Positions 1 to 8,558 are shown, counted from the first letter of the stretch. The stretch: 34,352 nt of DNA from JAQIBY01 sp964407055 (GCA_964407055.1 CAYOUD010000007.1:1-34352); one strand, 5' to 3'. Program-made: numbers and translations. Notes: generated by a model not told the origin, from the letters alone.

Positions 1-50
1 TTGATTCACAATCGGTATTAACATCTAACTATTTGCGGTGAATTTTTTGG
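1..50. repeat. End fragment of dispersed repeat (copy 1)
   Basis: The first 50 bases match 20563-20612 in the same orientation at 49 of 50 positions; the one difference is T at 48 versus C at 20610. Identity stops at base 51, one base before the stop codon of the glsB gene on the minus strand. This is therefore the right end of a longer element whose remainder lies outside the window. The second copy, which can be followed for about 480 bp, is described at 20132-20612. Confidence 0.85.
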
Positions 51-51
51 G

Positions 52-960
52 TTAAAGCGATTTAATGTGTCGTTCTTTTTTACTTTCGTAGATATCGTGA
101 ATGTTAATCATGATTCCGGTTTCTTCAACTCCGCCGAAATGCGTGTTGTCAACGGTTCCGAAGCTTTGCATTGATGGAGATAAATTCATATATGCATTAA
201 ATAGTGGGGGAATATTTTCACCGAGTACCCGCACTTTTTGCGAAAGCATTGCATAGTCTTTTTGATAATTATCACCTTCAAATCGTTCTAAATCAGCTCT
301 TGTTGGTGTAAAAATGGGGTCTTTCGCTGTCATGAGCTGGTTTTTGTTCGGAAAATACAAGTGCAAAAAAGTGAGAATCATGCTTCTTGCATTAATATCA
401 AATTGCTTATACATGGTGATTTTACCAAAGAAAAATTTCATCTCAGGATTTATTACAATCAGTGCTCCAAGTCCGTCCCACAGATTGTCCAATGCATAAA
501 GCCCTTTTTTGCGATTATTCTGAAATTGATAGCGGGGTTGCACAAACGATCTGCCTAGTTCAATGGTATGCGGAAGGTAATCGCGAATAAATTCATCTGA
601 AAAATCGAATAATTGTGTCGTTGCCAGTAAGTTTTTATAATCATGCACAATATCCTTGCCGCAAATGTATCGATAACCTCCAGTAATTTCCTGATCTTCT
701 GGATCCCAAACAATTAATTGTGTGTAAGAAACATCTGTAGTGTCATACTTGTCGATATCACAGGCTTTTCCTGTTCCACCACCGGCTTCCCGGAATGTAA
801 CCTCTCTAAGCCTGCCGATTTCCCGTAAAACATTGGGTGCATTTTCGTGATTAACGACATAAAGCTCAGACTTTCCGTAATTTGAATTTCTGAGAAAGCG
901 TTCTTTTGTTAATTCAGAAACTAATAATGATTTGTCAATCGGTGGAATTATGGTTTCCAT
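52..960 (-). CDS. glsB: GNAT-type N-acyltransferase, probable glycine-lipid/lyso-lipid synthase GlsB
   Basis: The 302-residue protein resembles the acyl-ACP-dependent GNAT N-acyltransferases (OlsB/GlsB, hemolysin-like acetyltransferase family). In Bacteroides, GlsB transfers a 3-hydroxy fatty acid to the amino group of glycine, giving the lyso form of glycine lipids. Visible family features are a central segment around YTQLIVWD and ITGGYRYICG, followed by the ELGRSFV stretch typical of this fold. I start at the ATG at 960. The reading frame continues back to a TTG at 978, but that codon lies inside a perfect TAnnTTTG promoter element (976-983), so the shorter form is better. It lies 35 bp downstream of glsA on the same strand, and together the two enzymes would make the complete di-acylated lipid. 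The amino-acid acceptor (glycine, ornithine or another) is inferred, not visible. Confidence 0.75.
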   Translation of the reverse strand: METIIPPIDKSLLVSELTKERFLRNSNYGKSELYVVNHENAPNVLREIGRLREVTFREAGGGTGKACDIDKYDTTDVSYTQLIVWDPEDQEITGGYRYICGKDIVHDYKNLLATTQLFDFSDEFIRDYLPHTIELGRSFVQPRYQFQNNRKKGLYALDNLWDGLGALIVINPEMKFFFGKITMYKQFDINARSMILTFLHLYFPNKNQLMTAKDPIFTPTRADLERFEGDNYQKDYAMLSQKVRVLGENIPPLFNAYMNLSPSMQSFGTVDNTHFGGVEETGIMINIHDIYESKKERHIKSL

Positions 961-975
961 TGAATTTCTTTTTTG

Positions 976-983
976 CAAATTTA
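976..983 (-). promoter_or_regulatory. Bacteroidota -7 element for glsB
   Basis: On the minus strand this reads TAAATTTG, a perfect match to TAnnTTTG, with 15 nt between it and the ATG at 960. No clear TTTG -33 element is seen at the usual spacing. It suggests that glsB can be transcribed independently of glsA. The glsA gene has its own element with the same 15-nt distance to its start. Confidence 0.5.
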
Positions 984-995
984 ATAAATTAACCT

Positions 996-1829
996 TTATT
1001 TTTTGCTCTGCATCGAATATACTTGTTTGCGAATATCGTCAGCCCAAGCTTTATGCGATTTCGATCGATCAAATTGAGTATATGATACAGGCTTTCCAAA
1101 ATGTAAACAAATAGTAGCGCCTCTTTGTTTTAAAACTTCGCCAGGTAAAAAAATCATTTCCACATTAATCCTGATACCCAGCCATTTGCGAAGATTTGCA
1201 AGATTGTAGAAAAAGTTAGAATTCCGCCCTTCAATATATACCGGAATCACATCGCGTTTTGTTTGTATCGACTTAGTAATAAAGGTTTTTTTCCAATCTA
1301 AATCCTGAATTTTGCCCTTAATTTTTCTGGATGCCAGTCCGGCCGGGAAAATTAAAATCTGAGCATCAGATTCAAACGTTTCATTTAAAAGCTGTATGTT
1401 TTGTTTCTGTTGCGCACCAAATTTGTTAATCGGAACAAAGAGAGAGCGCATGGGTTTCAGCTCCATTAAAATGTCGTTAACCGGAAATTTTATATTTGGA
1501 AAATGACTGCCTACAACTTTCATAAAAACATGACTCTCAGTGCCTCCCATTGGATGGTTTGCTGCAAATATAAATCGACCTGAAGCTTGGATATTCTCTT
1601 CTCCGTATGTCTTTATTTGAATGTCAAATTCATTTAAAAATGCTGTTGACCAGTCTAAACCCTCTTTGCCGTGATGACGACGTAATAAATCATTGAGAAA
1701 ATCCTGATGGACAATCCGTTTTAATAACGAAACTACAAATCTCGGGACCTTGCGTCTTCCTGATTTATTTCTCAGAATCTGATCCAAATCAATTTGGAGT
1801 GCTTCAGTTTTTTTGTCCTGACTTGTCAT
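996..1829 (-). CDS. glsA: PlsC-like lysophospholipid acyltransferase, probable GlsA
   Basis: The 277-residue protein belongs to the 1-acyl-glycerol-3-phosphate acyltransferase-like (PlsC) superfamily. In the glycine-lipid pathway GlsA adds the second acyl chain, esterifying the hydroxyl of the lyso-lipid made by GlsB. The catalytic block is AANHPMGGTES, with H92; the acidic partner six residues later is Glu98, where related proteins usually have Asp. A downstream block, ILIFPAGLASRK, fits the substrate-binding FPEG-like motif. The start at 1829 places the gene 15 nt after a TATTTTTG element. The frame stays open upstream to 1931, but that stretch covers the promoter and reads unlike protein. 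The adjacent glsB supports the pathway assignment. Another O-acyltransferase role is possible. Confidence 0.7.
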   Translation of the reverse strand: MTSQDKKTEALQIDLDQILRNKSGRRKVPRFVVSLLKRIVHQDFLNDLLRRHHGKEGLDWSTAFLNEFDIQIKTYGEENIQASGRFIFAANHPMGGTESHVFMKVVGSHFPNIKFPVNDILMELKPMRSLFVPINKFGAQQKQNIQLLNETFESDAQILIFPAGLASRKIKGKIQDLDWKKTFITKSIQTKRDVIPVYIEGRNSNFFYNLANLRKWLGIRINVEMIFLPGEVLKQRGATICLHFGKPVSYTQFDRSKSHKAWADDIRKQVYSMQSKK

Positions 1830-1844
1830 GCTTTTAAATTTTAC

Positions 1845-1852
1845 CAAAAATA
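1845..1852 (-). promoter_or_regulatory. Bacteroidota -7 element for glsA
   Basis: On the minus strand this reads TATTTTTG, a perfect TAnnTTTG match, ending 15 nt before the ATG at 1829. No convincing -33 element is visible upstream. It helps to reject the longer reading frame that starts at 1931. Confidence 0.45.
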
Positions 1853-1953
1853 CAAATCTTCTCCGGTTTATGGAAATCCTCATGCTATTCGTGACATAAT
1901 AACGCATTTCACTAGTTCTGAAACAGTTCAAAATGAAAAAGTTATCAACAAAA

Positions 1954-1988
1954 TGGGAAATTATGGGAATTTGTGGTAAGAAATGGGA
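1954..1988 (+). promoter_or_regulatory. Candidate MraZ operator: four TGG(G/T)A boxes with 5-nt spacers
   Basis: Boxes TGGGA (1954-1958), TGGGA (1964-1968), TGGTA (1974-1978) and TGGGA (1984-1988) lie exactly 10 bp apart, each separated by five AT-rich bases. In E. coli, MraZ binds direct repeats of TGGGN separated by 5-nt spacers upstream of its own gene and represses the operon. The array here sits 44 bp before mraZ and overlaps the putative -33 element, which fits autorepression. The box sequences are observed; binding is inferred. Confidence 0.75.
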
Positions 1989-1999
1989 AATTATTTTTA
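1970..1999 (+). promoter_or_regulatory. Candidate promoter of the dcw operon
   Basis: TTTG at 1970-1973 is followed, after 18 nt, by TATTTTTA at 1992-1999, which matches TAnnTTTG at all but the last base. An overlapping alternative is TACTTTTA at 1998-2005. The -33 half lies inside the MraZ box array. The leader to the mraZ ATG would be about 25-30 nt. Confidence 0.45.
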
Positions 2000-2031
2000 C
2001 TTTTACAGTTCAAAGTATAGCGACTTGAAAA

Positions 2032-2502
2032 ATGTTTGTAGGTGAACACATAGTAAAGCTTGATGCACGCAGTCGTGTGCTTTTCCCCGCTGTCTTAAAA
2101 AGGCAGATGAAAGGGGTAGAGGACAAGGGCTTCGTGCTAAAGCGGGACGTTTTTGAACAATGTCTCGTGTTGTTTCCTATGGCTGAGTGGGATAGGCAAA
2201 ATTCCATTTTGCAAAAACGGCTTAATCCTTACAATAAGGAGCATGCAGTATTTATGAGACAGTTTTATCGTGGAACGGCAGAATTGTTTTTAGATGCAAA
2301 CAACCGGCTCCTTTTGCCAAAACGCTTAATCACTGAGATTAATGCAGAGAAAGACCTTGTTTTTGCAGGACTTGATAAAAAAATTGAAATCTGGGCATTG
2401 GATTCATGGAACAACATGAGCCAACCAGATGATTTCGGGTCGCTTGCTGAAAAATTATTGGGCCAATCTGAAAATCTCTTTGATGACAATGAAATATCAT
2501 GA
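2032..2502 (+). CDS. mraZ: Transcriptional regulator MraZ
   Basis: The 156-residue protein starts with FVGEHIVKLDARSRVLFPA, the first SpoVT/AbrB-like MraZ repeat. A second copy follows from about residue 80 (TAELFLDANNRLLLPKRL). MraZ proteins form ring oligomers and bind TGGGN direct repeats in front of their own gene to repress dcw transcription. This is the first gene of the cluster, and the box array at 1954-1988 is its likely target. It overlaps the rsmH start by about 14-20 nt. Length is slightly above the E. coli protein because of a C-terminal tail. Confidence 0.97.
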   Translation: MFVGEHIVKLDARSRVLFPAVLKRQMKGVEDKGFVLKRDVFEQCLVLFPMAEWDRQNSILQKRLNPYNKEHAVFMRQFYRGTAELFLDANNRLLLPKRLITEINAEKDLVFAGLDKKIEIWALDSWNNMSQPDDFGSLAEKLLGQSENLFDDNEIS

Positions 2503-3385
2503 AGCTGTTTTATTAAAACCCTCTGTTGATGCATTGGACATTGTTCCTGATGGAATCTACGCTGATTTGACTTTTGGTGGAGGTGGACATTCAGCGGAGA
2601 TTTTGTCCCGACTGAATCATGGTCGTTTGTTTGGATTTGATCAGGATCAGGAAGTCCTGGTAAATCAATTGGATGATTCACGTTTTCAGCTTGTTATGGC
2701 AAACTTTCGTTATGTTACCAATTTTTTGCGCTATTACGACGCATTTCCTGTGGACGGGGTTTTGGCAGATTTGGGAATCTCATCCCGACAGATTGATCAT
2801 GATGCAAGAGGGTTTAGTTTCCGCTGGGATACACAACTGGATATGCGAATGAACCAAAATGCTGAGCAAACTGCTGCTGATATTGTGAACGATTACAGTC
2901 AGAATGAATTGCTTCGTGTTTTTCGTGAATACGGTGAAATTAAATCGCCTGTCGCTTTTGTGAAACATTTGGTCAAAGCTCGTCAGAATCAAGCGGTAAA
3001 AACCACTGGTGATTTAGCAAAAATTGCATCAGATCATGTGTTGCCAGCAAAACGAAATAAATTCCTAGCACAGGTTTTTCAGGCGTTGCGAATTGAATTG
3101 AATCAGGAAATGCAGGCCTTGGAAGAGATGTTGATCCAGATGGCTGATGTTATTCGTCCGGGCGGAAAGTTGGTGGTTTTGTCTTATCATTCCTTAGAAG
3201 ATCGCATGGTGAAAAACTTGATGCGTTCCGGAAATCTGGAAGGTAAAATTAATAAAGATTTCTATGGAAATGTTGAGAGTCCCTTTAAGCAAATCACCCG
3301 GAAACCCATTGTTGCAAGTGATGAAGAAATTGAAAAAAATCCGCGAGCACGCAGTGTGAAAATGCGTGTGGCAGAACGAAAATAA
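2489..3385 (+). CDS. rsmH: 16S rRNA (cytosine1402-N4)-methyltransferase RsmH
   Basis: The product of 298 residues begins MKYHEAVLLKP, the usual RsmH N-terminus (substrate-facing HxPV-like block). The SAM-binding motif is YADLTFGGGGHS (residues 25-35), followed by GRLFGFDQD, ADLGISSRQID and the C-terminal VLSYHSLEDRMVK. It methylates N4 of C1402 in 16S rRNA. I take the ATG at 2489; an ATG two codons earlier at 2483 is equally usable, while the open frame back to 2429 is unlikely to be translated. Both starts overlap the end of mraZ, suggesting translational coupling. Confidence 0.96.
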   Translation: MKYHEAVLLKPSVDALDIVPDGIYADLTFGGGGHSAEILSRLNHGRLFGFDQDQEVLVNQLDDSRFQLVMANFRYVTNFLRYYDAFPVDGVLADLGISSRQIDHDARGFSFRWDTQLDMRMNQNAEQTAADIVNDYSQNELLRVFREYGEIKSPVAFVKHLVKARQNQAVKTTGDLAKIASDHVLPAKRNKFLAQVFQALRIELNQEMQALEEMLIQMADVIRPGGKLVVLSYHSLEDRMVKNLMRSGNLEGKINKDFYGNVESPFKQITRKPIVASDEEIEKNPRARSVKMRVAERK

Positions 3386-3387
3386 TT

Positions 3388-3753
3388 GTGGCTGAGAAAA
3401 AGGAAAAACAAAGGAGAAAGCTCGATCCTAAATTGCGCGAAAATGCCAAAGCAATTTTGGACGGTAGCCTGTTGATGAAAGACGTTGTCATCAATCAGAT
3501 TCCCTTTATCATTTTCCTCGCTGTATTGGCATTAGTTTTTATTGCAAACAGATATCATGCAGAAAAAGTCTTTGTCAAAACCGAAGAAACACGAAAAGAA
3601 ATTCGCGAGTTGCGATCTGAAAAAATTACCGTGCAGTCGATGTTGATGTCAAAATCCAGACAGCATGAAGTGTTAAAACGATTAGCCGAATATGAGTCTG
3701 ATCTGACAGTATCTGATGAGCCTCCTGTTAAAATAAATTACTCAGAAGAATGA
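3388..3753 (+). CDS. ftsL: FtsL-like cell division membrane protein
   Basis: This 121-residue bitopic protein starts at a GTG two bases after rsmH. It has a basic cytoplasmic tail of about 40 residues, one transmembrane helix around IIFLAVLALVFIA (about residues 40-55), and a periplasmic segment rich in charged residues predicted to form a coiled coil. Size, topology and position between rsmH and ftsI match the Bacteroidota FtsL-like family, which is thought to join the FtsB/FtsQ-type divisome subcomplex. Sequence similarity to proteobacterial FtsL is weak, so the assignment rests mainly on context and topology. It ends in an ATGA overlap with ftsI. Confidence 0.85.
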   Translation: MAEKKEKQRRKLDPKLRENAKAILDGSLLMKDVVINQIPFIIFLAVLALVFIANRYHAEKVFVKTEETRKEIRELRSEKITVQSMLMSKSRQHEVLKRLAEYESDLTVSDEPPVKINYSEE

Positions 3754-5852
3754 AGCCTGAACAAAAACAAATTATGTGGCGTATCAAGCTTGTCTATGTT
3801 GTCGTAGGCTTGCTTGGGCTGCTTGTGTTTGGGCGTGTCATTGTATTGCAGGCTTTTACGGATCGTAAAGAAATCGAAGCATTAAGCAAACAGGTTGTCC
3901 GCGAAAGCATTATTGAGCCGGTGCGTGGAGATATTTGTGCCCATGACGGAAGAATCCTTGCGACTTCTGTTCCGTATTATGAAGTGGGTTGGGATCCGAA
4001 CTGTGATCCCATTACTGATAAAATTTTTCGTGAAAATATTGATTCCCTTTTAATTTGCTTGTCGCAGATATTGGGGAAAGAAACTTTATACTATCACCAA
4101 AAACTCCACAATGCCAGAGACAAAGGGAGCCGATATGTGCAATTAAGTTACAGTGCAAATTACGATCAATTAAAGCAACTGAAAACTTGTCCTATTTTCC
4201 GTAAAGGACGTTTCAAAGGTGGGTTTGTTTATTTTCAACGAAATGAGCGTGAACATCCGTTTGGAGTGCTGGCAAAGCGGACAATTGGTACGGTTAAACA
4301 AGGCGGACGAAATGGTGTGGGATTGGAAGATTTTTTTGATAGAGAGTTGAGAGGAGTTGAAGGATTTGCCGTTAAACAAAAAGTTGCAGGGAACTTGTGG
4401 ATGCCGATTAATGACGGGAAAGAAATCGAACCGCAGGATGGACTGGATTTGATTACAAGCATTGATATTCGCATTCAGGATGTTGCCGAAACGGCATTGG
4501 AAAATCAACTCAGAAAACACAATGCCGATCACGGTTCTGTGGTTGTTATGGAGGTGCAAACAGGCGATGTGTTGGCAATTGCAAATCTGAAAAAAACAAA
4601 AAATGGCATATATTATGAAGCCTTTAATTACGCCGTTGGTGAAGCTACCGATCCGGGATCTACGTTTAAATTGGCTTCTGTAATTGTTGCACTTGAGGAT
4701 AATGTTGTTTCCCTTGATGATATCATCGAAACAGGCAGAGGTGTATATTATTATTTTAATCACCGCATGGTTGATTCTCACGAAGGCGGTTTTGGAACCA
4801 TCAATTTCCAAGAAGCCTTTGAAAAATCTTCAAACGTCGGAATATCCAAAGTAATCTATGAAAATTACAAAGACAGACCTGAACATTTTGTAGATCGTCT
4901 CTTTAAGCTTGGGCTAAATCAAACCGTCGGTGTGGATATTCGTGGTGAGGCTGAGCCGCTAATCCGCTATCCGGGAGATCCGAAATGGAGTGGGATTTCA
5001 TTACCACAAATGGCCATTGGATATGAAGTGCAAATCACACCATTACAAACGCTGGCATTTTATAATGCAGTCGCAAACAACGGGAAAAAACTAAAACCGC
5101 GTATTGTTAAAGCGTTATCATACCGTGGGGAAATCGTCAAAGAATATCCCGTAAAAGTAATTAACCCTTCCATTTGTTCAAAACCTACCATTAAAAAGGT
5201 ACATAAAATGTTGGAGGGAGTTGTTTTGCGCGGAACAGCAACAAATCTGCAAACTGATAATTATCGAATTGCAGGAAAAACAGGAACAGCACAAATCAAT
5301 TATGGTCAGGCTAATAAGAGACAGCATTATTTGTCCTCTTTTGTCGGATATTTTCCTGCTGAAGCTCCAAAATATTCTTGCATAGTTACAATTCATGATC
5401 CGAAGCAGGGTGGGTATTATGGAAATATTGTTGCAGGGCCGGTTTTTCGGGCGGTTGCTGACAAAATTCATGCAATTGATCCCGCAATGAAGGAAGTCGA
5501 TTCGGTTACTGCGCCAGAGGTGTACATTCCTCGGGTAAAGGTTTCTGATCGACAAAAGTTGGATGCAGCACTTGATCAAATGAAAATTCCTCATGATGAA
5601 CGCGAATTAAGAAATTGTCAGTGGGTGTATCCTGTCAATCAGGATGATAAACTGATGTATTATATCCGTGATTACAGCAACAGACAATTAGTCCCAAATG
5701 TTGTAGGAATGGGGCTTAGCGATGCAATAAAAGTACTTGAGGAATTTGGGCTGGTGGTTAGGGTGAAGGGTCGCGGAAAAGTTGTCCGACAATCTATCAA
5801 ATCAGGTCAAAGATTAATGGCTGCTGATATTATTACAATTGAGTTGGGATGA
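3750..5852 (+). CDS. ftsI: Septal peptidoglycan transpeptidase FtsI (PBP2/3 type) with C-terminal PASTA domain
   Basis: The 700-residue class B penicillin-binding protein crosslinks septal peptidoglycan with FtsW. An N-terminal transmembrane helix (about 13-35) precedes the dimerisation domain, which opens with EPVRGDI. The transpeptidase motifs are intact: SxxK at S304-TF-K307, SxN at S360-S-N362 and KTG at 510-512. The last ~60 residues, starting LVPNVVGMGLSDA, are a PASTA domain, a common feature of Bacteroidota and Gram-positive septal PBPs and absent from E. coli FtsI. The gene overlaps ftsL and murE by four bases on each side, so the three are probably translationally coupled. Confidence 0.96.
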   Translation: MKPEQKQIMWRIKLVYVVVGLLGLLVFGRVIVLQAFTDRKEIEALSKQVVRESIIEPVRGDICAHDGRILATSVPYYEVGWDPNCDPITDKIFRENIDSLLICLSQILGKETLYYHQKLHNARDKGSRYVQLSYSANYDQLKQLKTCPIFRKGRFKGGFVYFQRNEREHPFGVLAKRTIGTVKQGGRNGVGLEDFFDRELRGVEGFAVKQKVAGNLWMPINDGKEIEPQDGLDLITSIDIRIQDVAETALENQLRKHNADHGSVVVMEVQTGDVLAIANLKKTKNGIYYEAFNYAVGEATDPGSTFKLASVIVALEDNVVSLDDIIETGRGVYYYFNHRMVDSHEGGFGTINFQEAFEKSSNVGISKVIYENYKDRPEHFVDRLFKLGLNQTVGVDIRGEAEPLIRYPGDPKWSGISLPQMAIGYEVQITPLQTLAFYNAVANNGKKLKPRIVKALSYRGEIVKEYPVKVINPSICSKPTIKKVHKMLEGVVLRGTATNLQTDNYRIAGKTGTAQINYGQANKRQHYLSSFVGYFPAEAPKYSCIVTIHDPKQGGYYGNIVAGPVFRAVADKIHAIDPAMKEVDSVTAPEVYIPRVKVSDRQKLDAALDQMKIPHDERELRNCQWVYPVNQDDKLMYYIRDYSNRQLVPNVVGMGLSDAIKVLEEFGLVVRVKGRGKVVRQSIKSGQRLMAADIITIELG

Positions 5853-7306
5853 GTATGAACAATGAACATATAAAAACAATTTTGCAGTGCATTGAGGTGC
5901 ATGAGGGAAAGCATATCCAATACACAAACATACATTTCGATTCCCGAAAAATCTCTGCACAAGGAATTTTTGTTGCAATGCCCGGAACTCAGGTTGACGG
6001 ACATCGTTTTATTGAGCAGGCAATTGAAAACGGAGCGGCTTGTGTTGTTTGCGAATCGCTACCTAAGCAGCTTAGGGATGAGAGCACTTATTTGCGGGTT
6101 AAGTCGTCACATGAAGCATTGGCATTGCTTGCATCCGATTTTTACGGAAATCCTTCGAGTCAGCTAAAATTGGTTGGTGTTACCGGAACGAATGGGAAAA
6201 CAACAATCGCTTCATTAATGTACCAATTGATGGAGTTATCAGGCTACAAAGCCGGATTGCTCTCAACGGTTAGAAATTATGTCCATAACGAAGAAATTCC
6301 TTCAACTCATACCACTCCGGATCCATTGCAAATAAATGCATTAATGCGGAAAATGCTCGAGGCCGGTTGTCAATATTGCTTTATGGAGGTGAGCTCTCAT
6401 GCTTTGGATCAGAAACGCGTAGCCGGGCTGGATTTTGATGGTGCAATTTTTACAAATTTATCCCATGATCATCTGGATTATCACAAAGATTTTCAATCCT
6501 ACCTGAATGCAAAAAAATCACTCTTCGATAAGCTAAAGGCAGAGGCTTTTGCCTTAGTAAATACAGATGACAAAAATGCAGTGGTGATGATTCAAAATTG
6601 TAAAGCCGATAAAAAATCATATTCACTCAAACGCATGTCTGATTTTCGATTGAAAATTGAAGAAAAGCATTTTCATGGGATGCAGTTATTCATCGACGGA
6701 ACTGAAATTTGGACTCCTTTCCTCGGACTTTATAATGCGTCAAATTTGTTGGCAGTTTATGCCGCAGCACGGCTTCTCGGTTTAGAAAAAAATGATATGC
6801 TTATCAATCTGAGTAAGTTGAAATCGGTTGAGGGAAGAATGGAGAGTATTCGCTCAGAGTCAGGGATTACTGCAATTGTAGATTATGCACATACGCCCGA
6901 TGCTTTGAAAAATGTTCTGGAGACACTCAATGAATTTAAACTTGGCGGGGAATCCATAATTTCTGTTGTGGGAGCCGGTGGAGACCGTGATCCGGATAAA
7001 CGTCCCGAAATGGGGAAAATTGCAGCCTTGTGGTCAAATAAAGTGGTACTGACATCCGACAATCCACGCACGGAAGATCCGGAAAAAATACTCGATGATA
7101 TTGAAAAAGGCATACCGGCAGACAAAGCACTCAACGTATTACGTGTTAGTGACAGAAAAGCTGCAATTAAGGTTGCCTGGTCGCTTGCAAAACCCGGAGA
7201 TCTGATACTTGTCGCTGGAAAAGGACACGAAACATATCAAGAAATTAATCATGTGAAACATCATTTTGATGATAGAGAAGTCATTCGCGAATTGATAAAA
7301 AATTAA
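5849..7306 (+). CDS. murE: UDP-MurNAc-L-Ala-D-Glu:meso-diaminopimelate ligase MurE
   Basis: This 485-residue cytoplasmic Mur ligase adds the third amino acid of the stem peptide. The ATP-binding loop is GTNGKTT (113-119). The lysine expected to be carbamylated falls in the YLNAKKSLF stretch (about 222-223), and the C-terminal domain starts near VEGRMESI. The motif DNPR (404-407) marks enzymes that use meso-diaminopimelate rather than lysine, so the peptidoglycan is predicted to be DAP type. It overlaps ftsI by four bases and is followed by mraY after three bases. Confidence 0.96.
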   Translation: MSMNNEHIKTILQCIEVHEGKHIQYTNIHFDSRKISAQGIFVAMPGTQVDGHRFIEQAIENGAACVVCESLPKQLRDESTYLRVKSSHEALALLASDFYGNPSSQLKLVGVTGTNGKTTIASLMYQLMELSGYKAGLLSTVRNYVHNEEIPSTHTTPDPLQINALMRKMLEAGCQYCFMEVSSHALDQKRVAGLDFDGAIFTNLSHDHLDYHKDFQSYLNAKKSLFDKLKAEAFALVNTDDKNAVVMIQNCKADKKSYSLKRMSDFRLKIEEKHFHGMQLFIDGTEIWTPFLGLYNASNLLAVYAAARLLGLEKNDMLINLSKLKSVEGRMESIRSESGITAIVDYAHTPDALKNVLETLNEFKLGGESIISVVGAGGDRDPDKRPEMGKIAALWSNKVVLTSDNPRTEDPEKILDDIEKGIPADKALNVLRVSDRKAAIKVAWSLAKPGDLILVAGKGHETYQEINHVKHHFDDREVIRELIKN

Positions 7307-7309
7307 TTT

Positions 7310-8557
7310 ATGCTTTATTATCTGTTTAAATATTTAGATCAATTAGATGTCCCGGGAGCGGGGATGTTTGAGTACATTTCATTCCGGGCGGGACTCGCGG
7401 TGATTACTTCACTTATCGTGTCATTAGTATTCGGGAAACGAATTATTAATTATTTGCAGCGTTTGCAAATTGGCGAAACCGTACGGGATTTAGGGCTCGA
7501 AGGGCAATTGCAGAAAAAAGGAACCCCGACAATGGGTGGGCTGATAATTATTTTGTCCATTCTCGTACCAACACTTTTGTTTGCAAGGCTTGATAATATC
7601 TATATCATTCTCATGATTATTACTACCGTTTGGCTTGGGGTTATTGGTTTTATCGATGATTACATTAAAGTGTTTAAAAAGAATAAAGCAGGGCTTGCAG
7701 GGAAATTTAAAATTCTTGGACAAATTGTTTTGGGCTTGATTGTCGGCGGAACTATGTATTTCTCCGATTCTGCTCTGGTTCGTGACCGTGTGGAAGACAT
7801 TACTCCGGAAATGCAAATTGAAAACATGGTGAATGTATCTGAAGCGAATGGTGAAAAAACCACCGATTATATAGATCATAAATCCACCCGTACAACCATT
7901 CCTTTCCTGAAAAATAACGAATTGAATTATCGTTGGTTGGTATGGTTTCTGGATACTCCGGGAATCTGGACTTGGATAGCCTTTATTGTGGTTGTAATCA
8001 TCATTATTATCGGGGTATCCAATGGCGCAAACCTAACCGATGGTTTAGATGGACTTGCCACCGGAAACTCGGCAATTATTGGGGCTACCTTACTGGTTCT
8101 GGCTTATGTTTCCGGTAACTTTATTACGGCAGATTATCTCAAAATTATGTATATCCCCAATGTTGGTGAGCTCGTAATTTTTATGAGTGCGTTTGTTGGG
8201 GCAACTATCGGATTCCTTTGGTACAATTCCTATCCCGCTCAGGTTTTTATGGGGGATACCGGAAGCCTAACCATTGGAGGGATTATTGCCGTGTTTGCCA
8301 TCCTTATTCGTAAAGAACTTTTAATTCCGATTCTCTGTGGTGTCTTTTTGATGGAAAGCCTCAGTGTTATGTTGCAGGTGTCATGGTTTAAATACACAAA
8401 GAAACGATTTGGCGAGGGTCGTAGGATTTTTCTGATGTCACCCTTGCATCATCATTATCAGAAAAAAGGATATCCGGAAGCAAAAATTGTAACACGCTTT
8501 TGGATTGTCAGCATTTTGTTGGCTGTATTTACAATTGTTACGCTTAAAATGAGATAA
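7310..8557 (+). CDS. mraY: Phospho-N-acetylmuramoyl-pentapeptide transferase MraY
   Basis: The integral membrane enzyme transfers phospho-MurNAc-pentapeptide to undecaprenyl phosphate, forming lipid I. Recognisable blocks are KKGTPTMGG (69-77), the DDY aspartates 116-117, NLTDGLDGL with D244, MGDTGSL (314-320) and the HHH motif 380-382. At 415 residues it is about 55 longer than E. coli MraY. The extra length lies between residues ~152 and ~215, a polar insertion common in Bacteroidota. No frameshift or missing catalytic residue is seen. Confidence 0.97.
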   Translation: MLYYLFKYLDQLDVPGAGMFEYISFRAGLAVITSLIVSLVFGKRIINYLQRLQIGETVRDLGLEGQLQKKGTPTMGGLIIILSILVPTLLFARLDNIYIILMIITTVWLGVIGFIDDYIKVFKKNKAGLAGKFKILGQIVLGLIVGGTMYFSDSALVRDRVEDITPEMQIENMVNVSEANGEKTTDYIDHKSTRTTIPFLKNNELNYRWLVWFLDTPGIWTWIAFIVVVIIIIIGVSNGANLTDGLDGLATGNSAIIGATLLVLAYVSGNFITADYLKIMYIPNVGELVIFMSAFVGATIGFLWYNSYPAQVFMGDTGSLTIGGIIAVFAILIRKELLIPILCGVFLMESLSVMLQVSWFKYTKKRFGEGRRIFLMSPLHHHYQKKGYPEAKIVTRFWIVSILLAVFTIVTLKMR

Positions 8558-8558
8558 A

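Noticed and set aside
996..1931. Longer 311-residue form of GlsA
   Set aside because: The extension crosses the TATTTTTG element at 1845-1852, and its residues do not resemble the acyltransferase family.
1942..1950. TTATCAACA resembling a DnaA box near mraZ
   Set aside because: A single site with one mismatch and no cluster, AT-rich unwinding element or dnaA/dnaN neighbourhood does not support an origin.
4170..4811. 213-codon open frame antisense to ftsI
   Set aside because: It lies wholly within the conserved transpeptidase gene; its composition is that of a reverse-frame shadow and no domain is visible.
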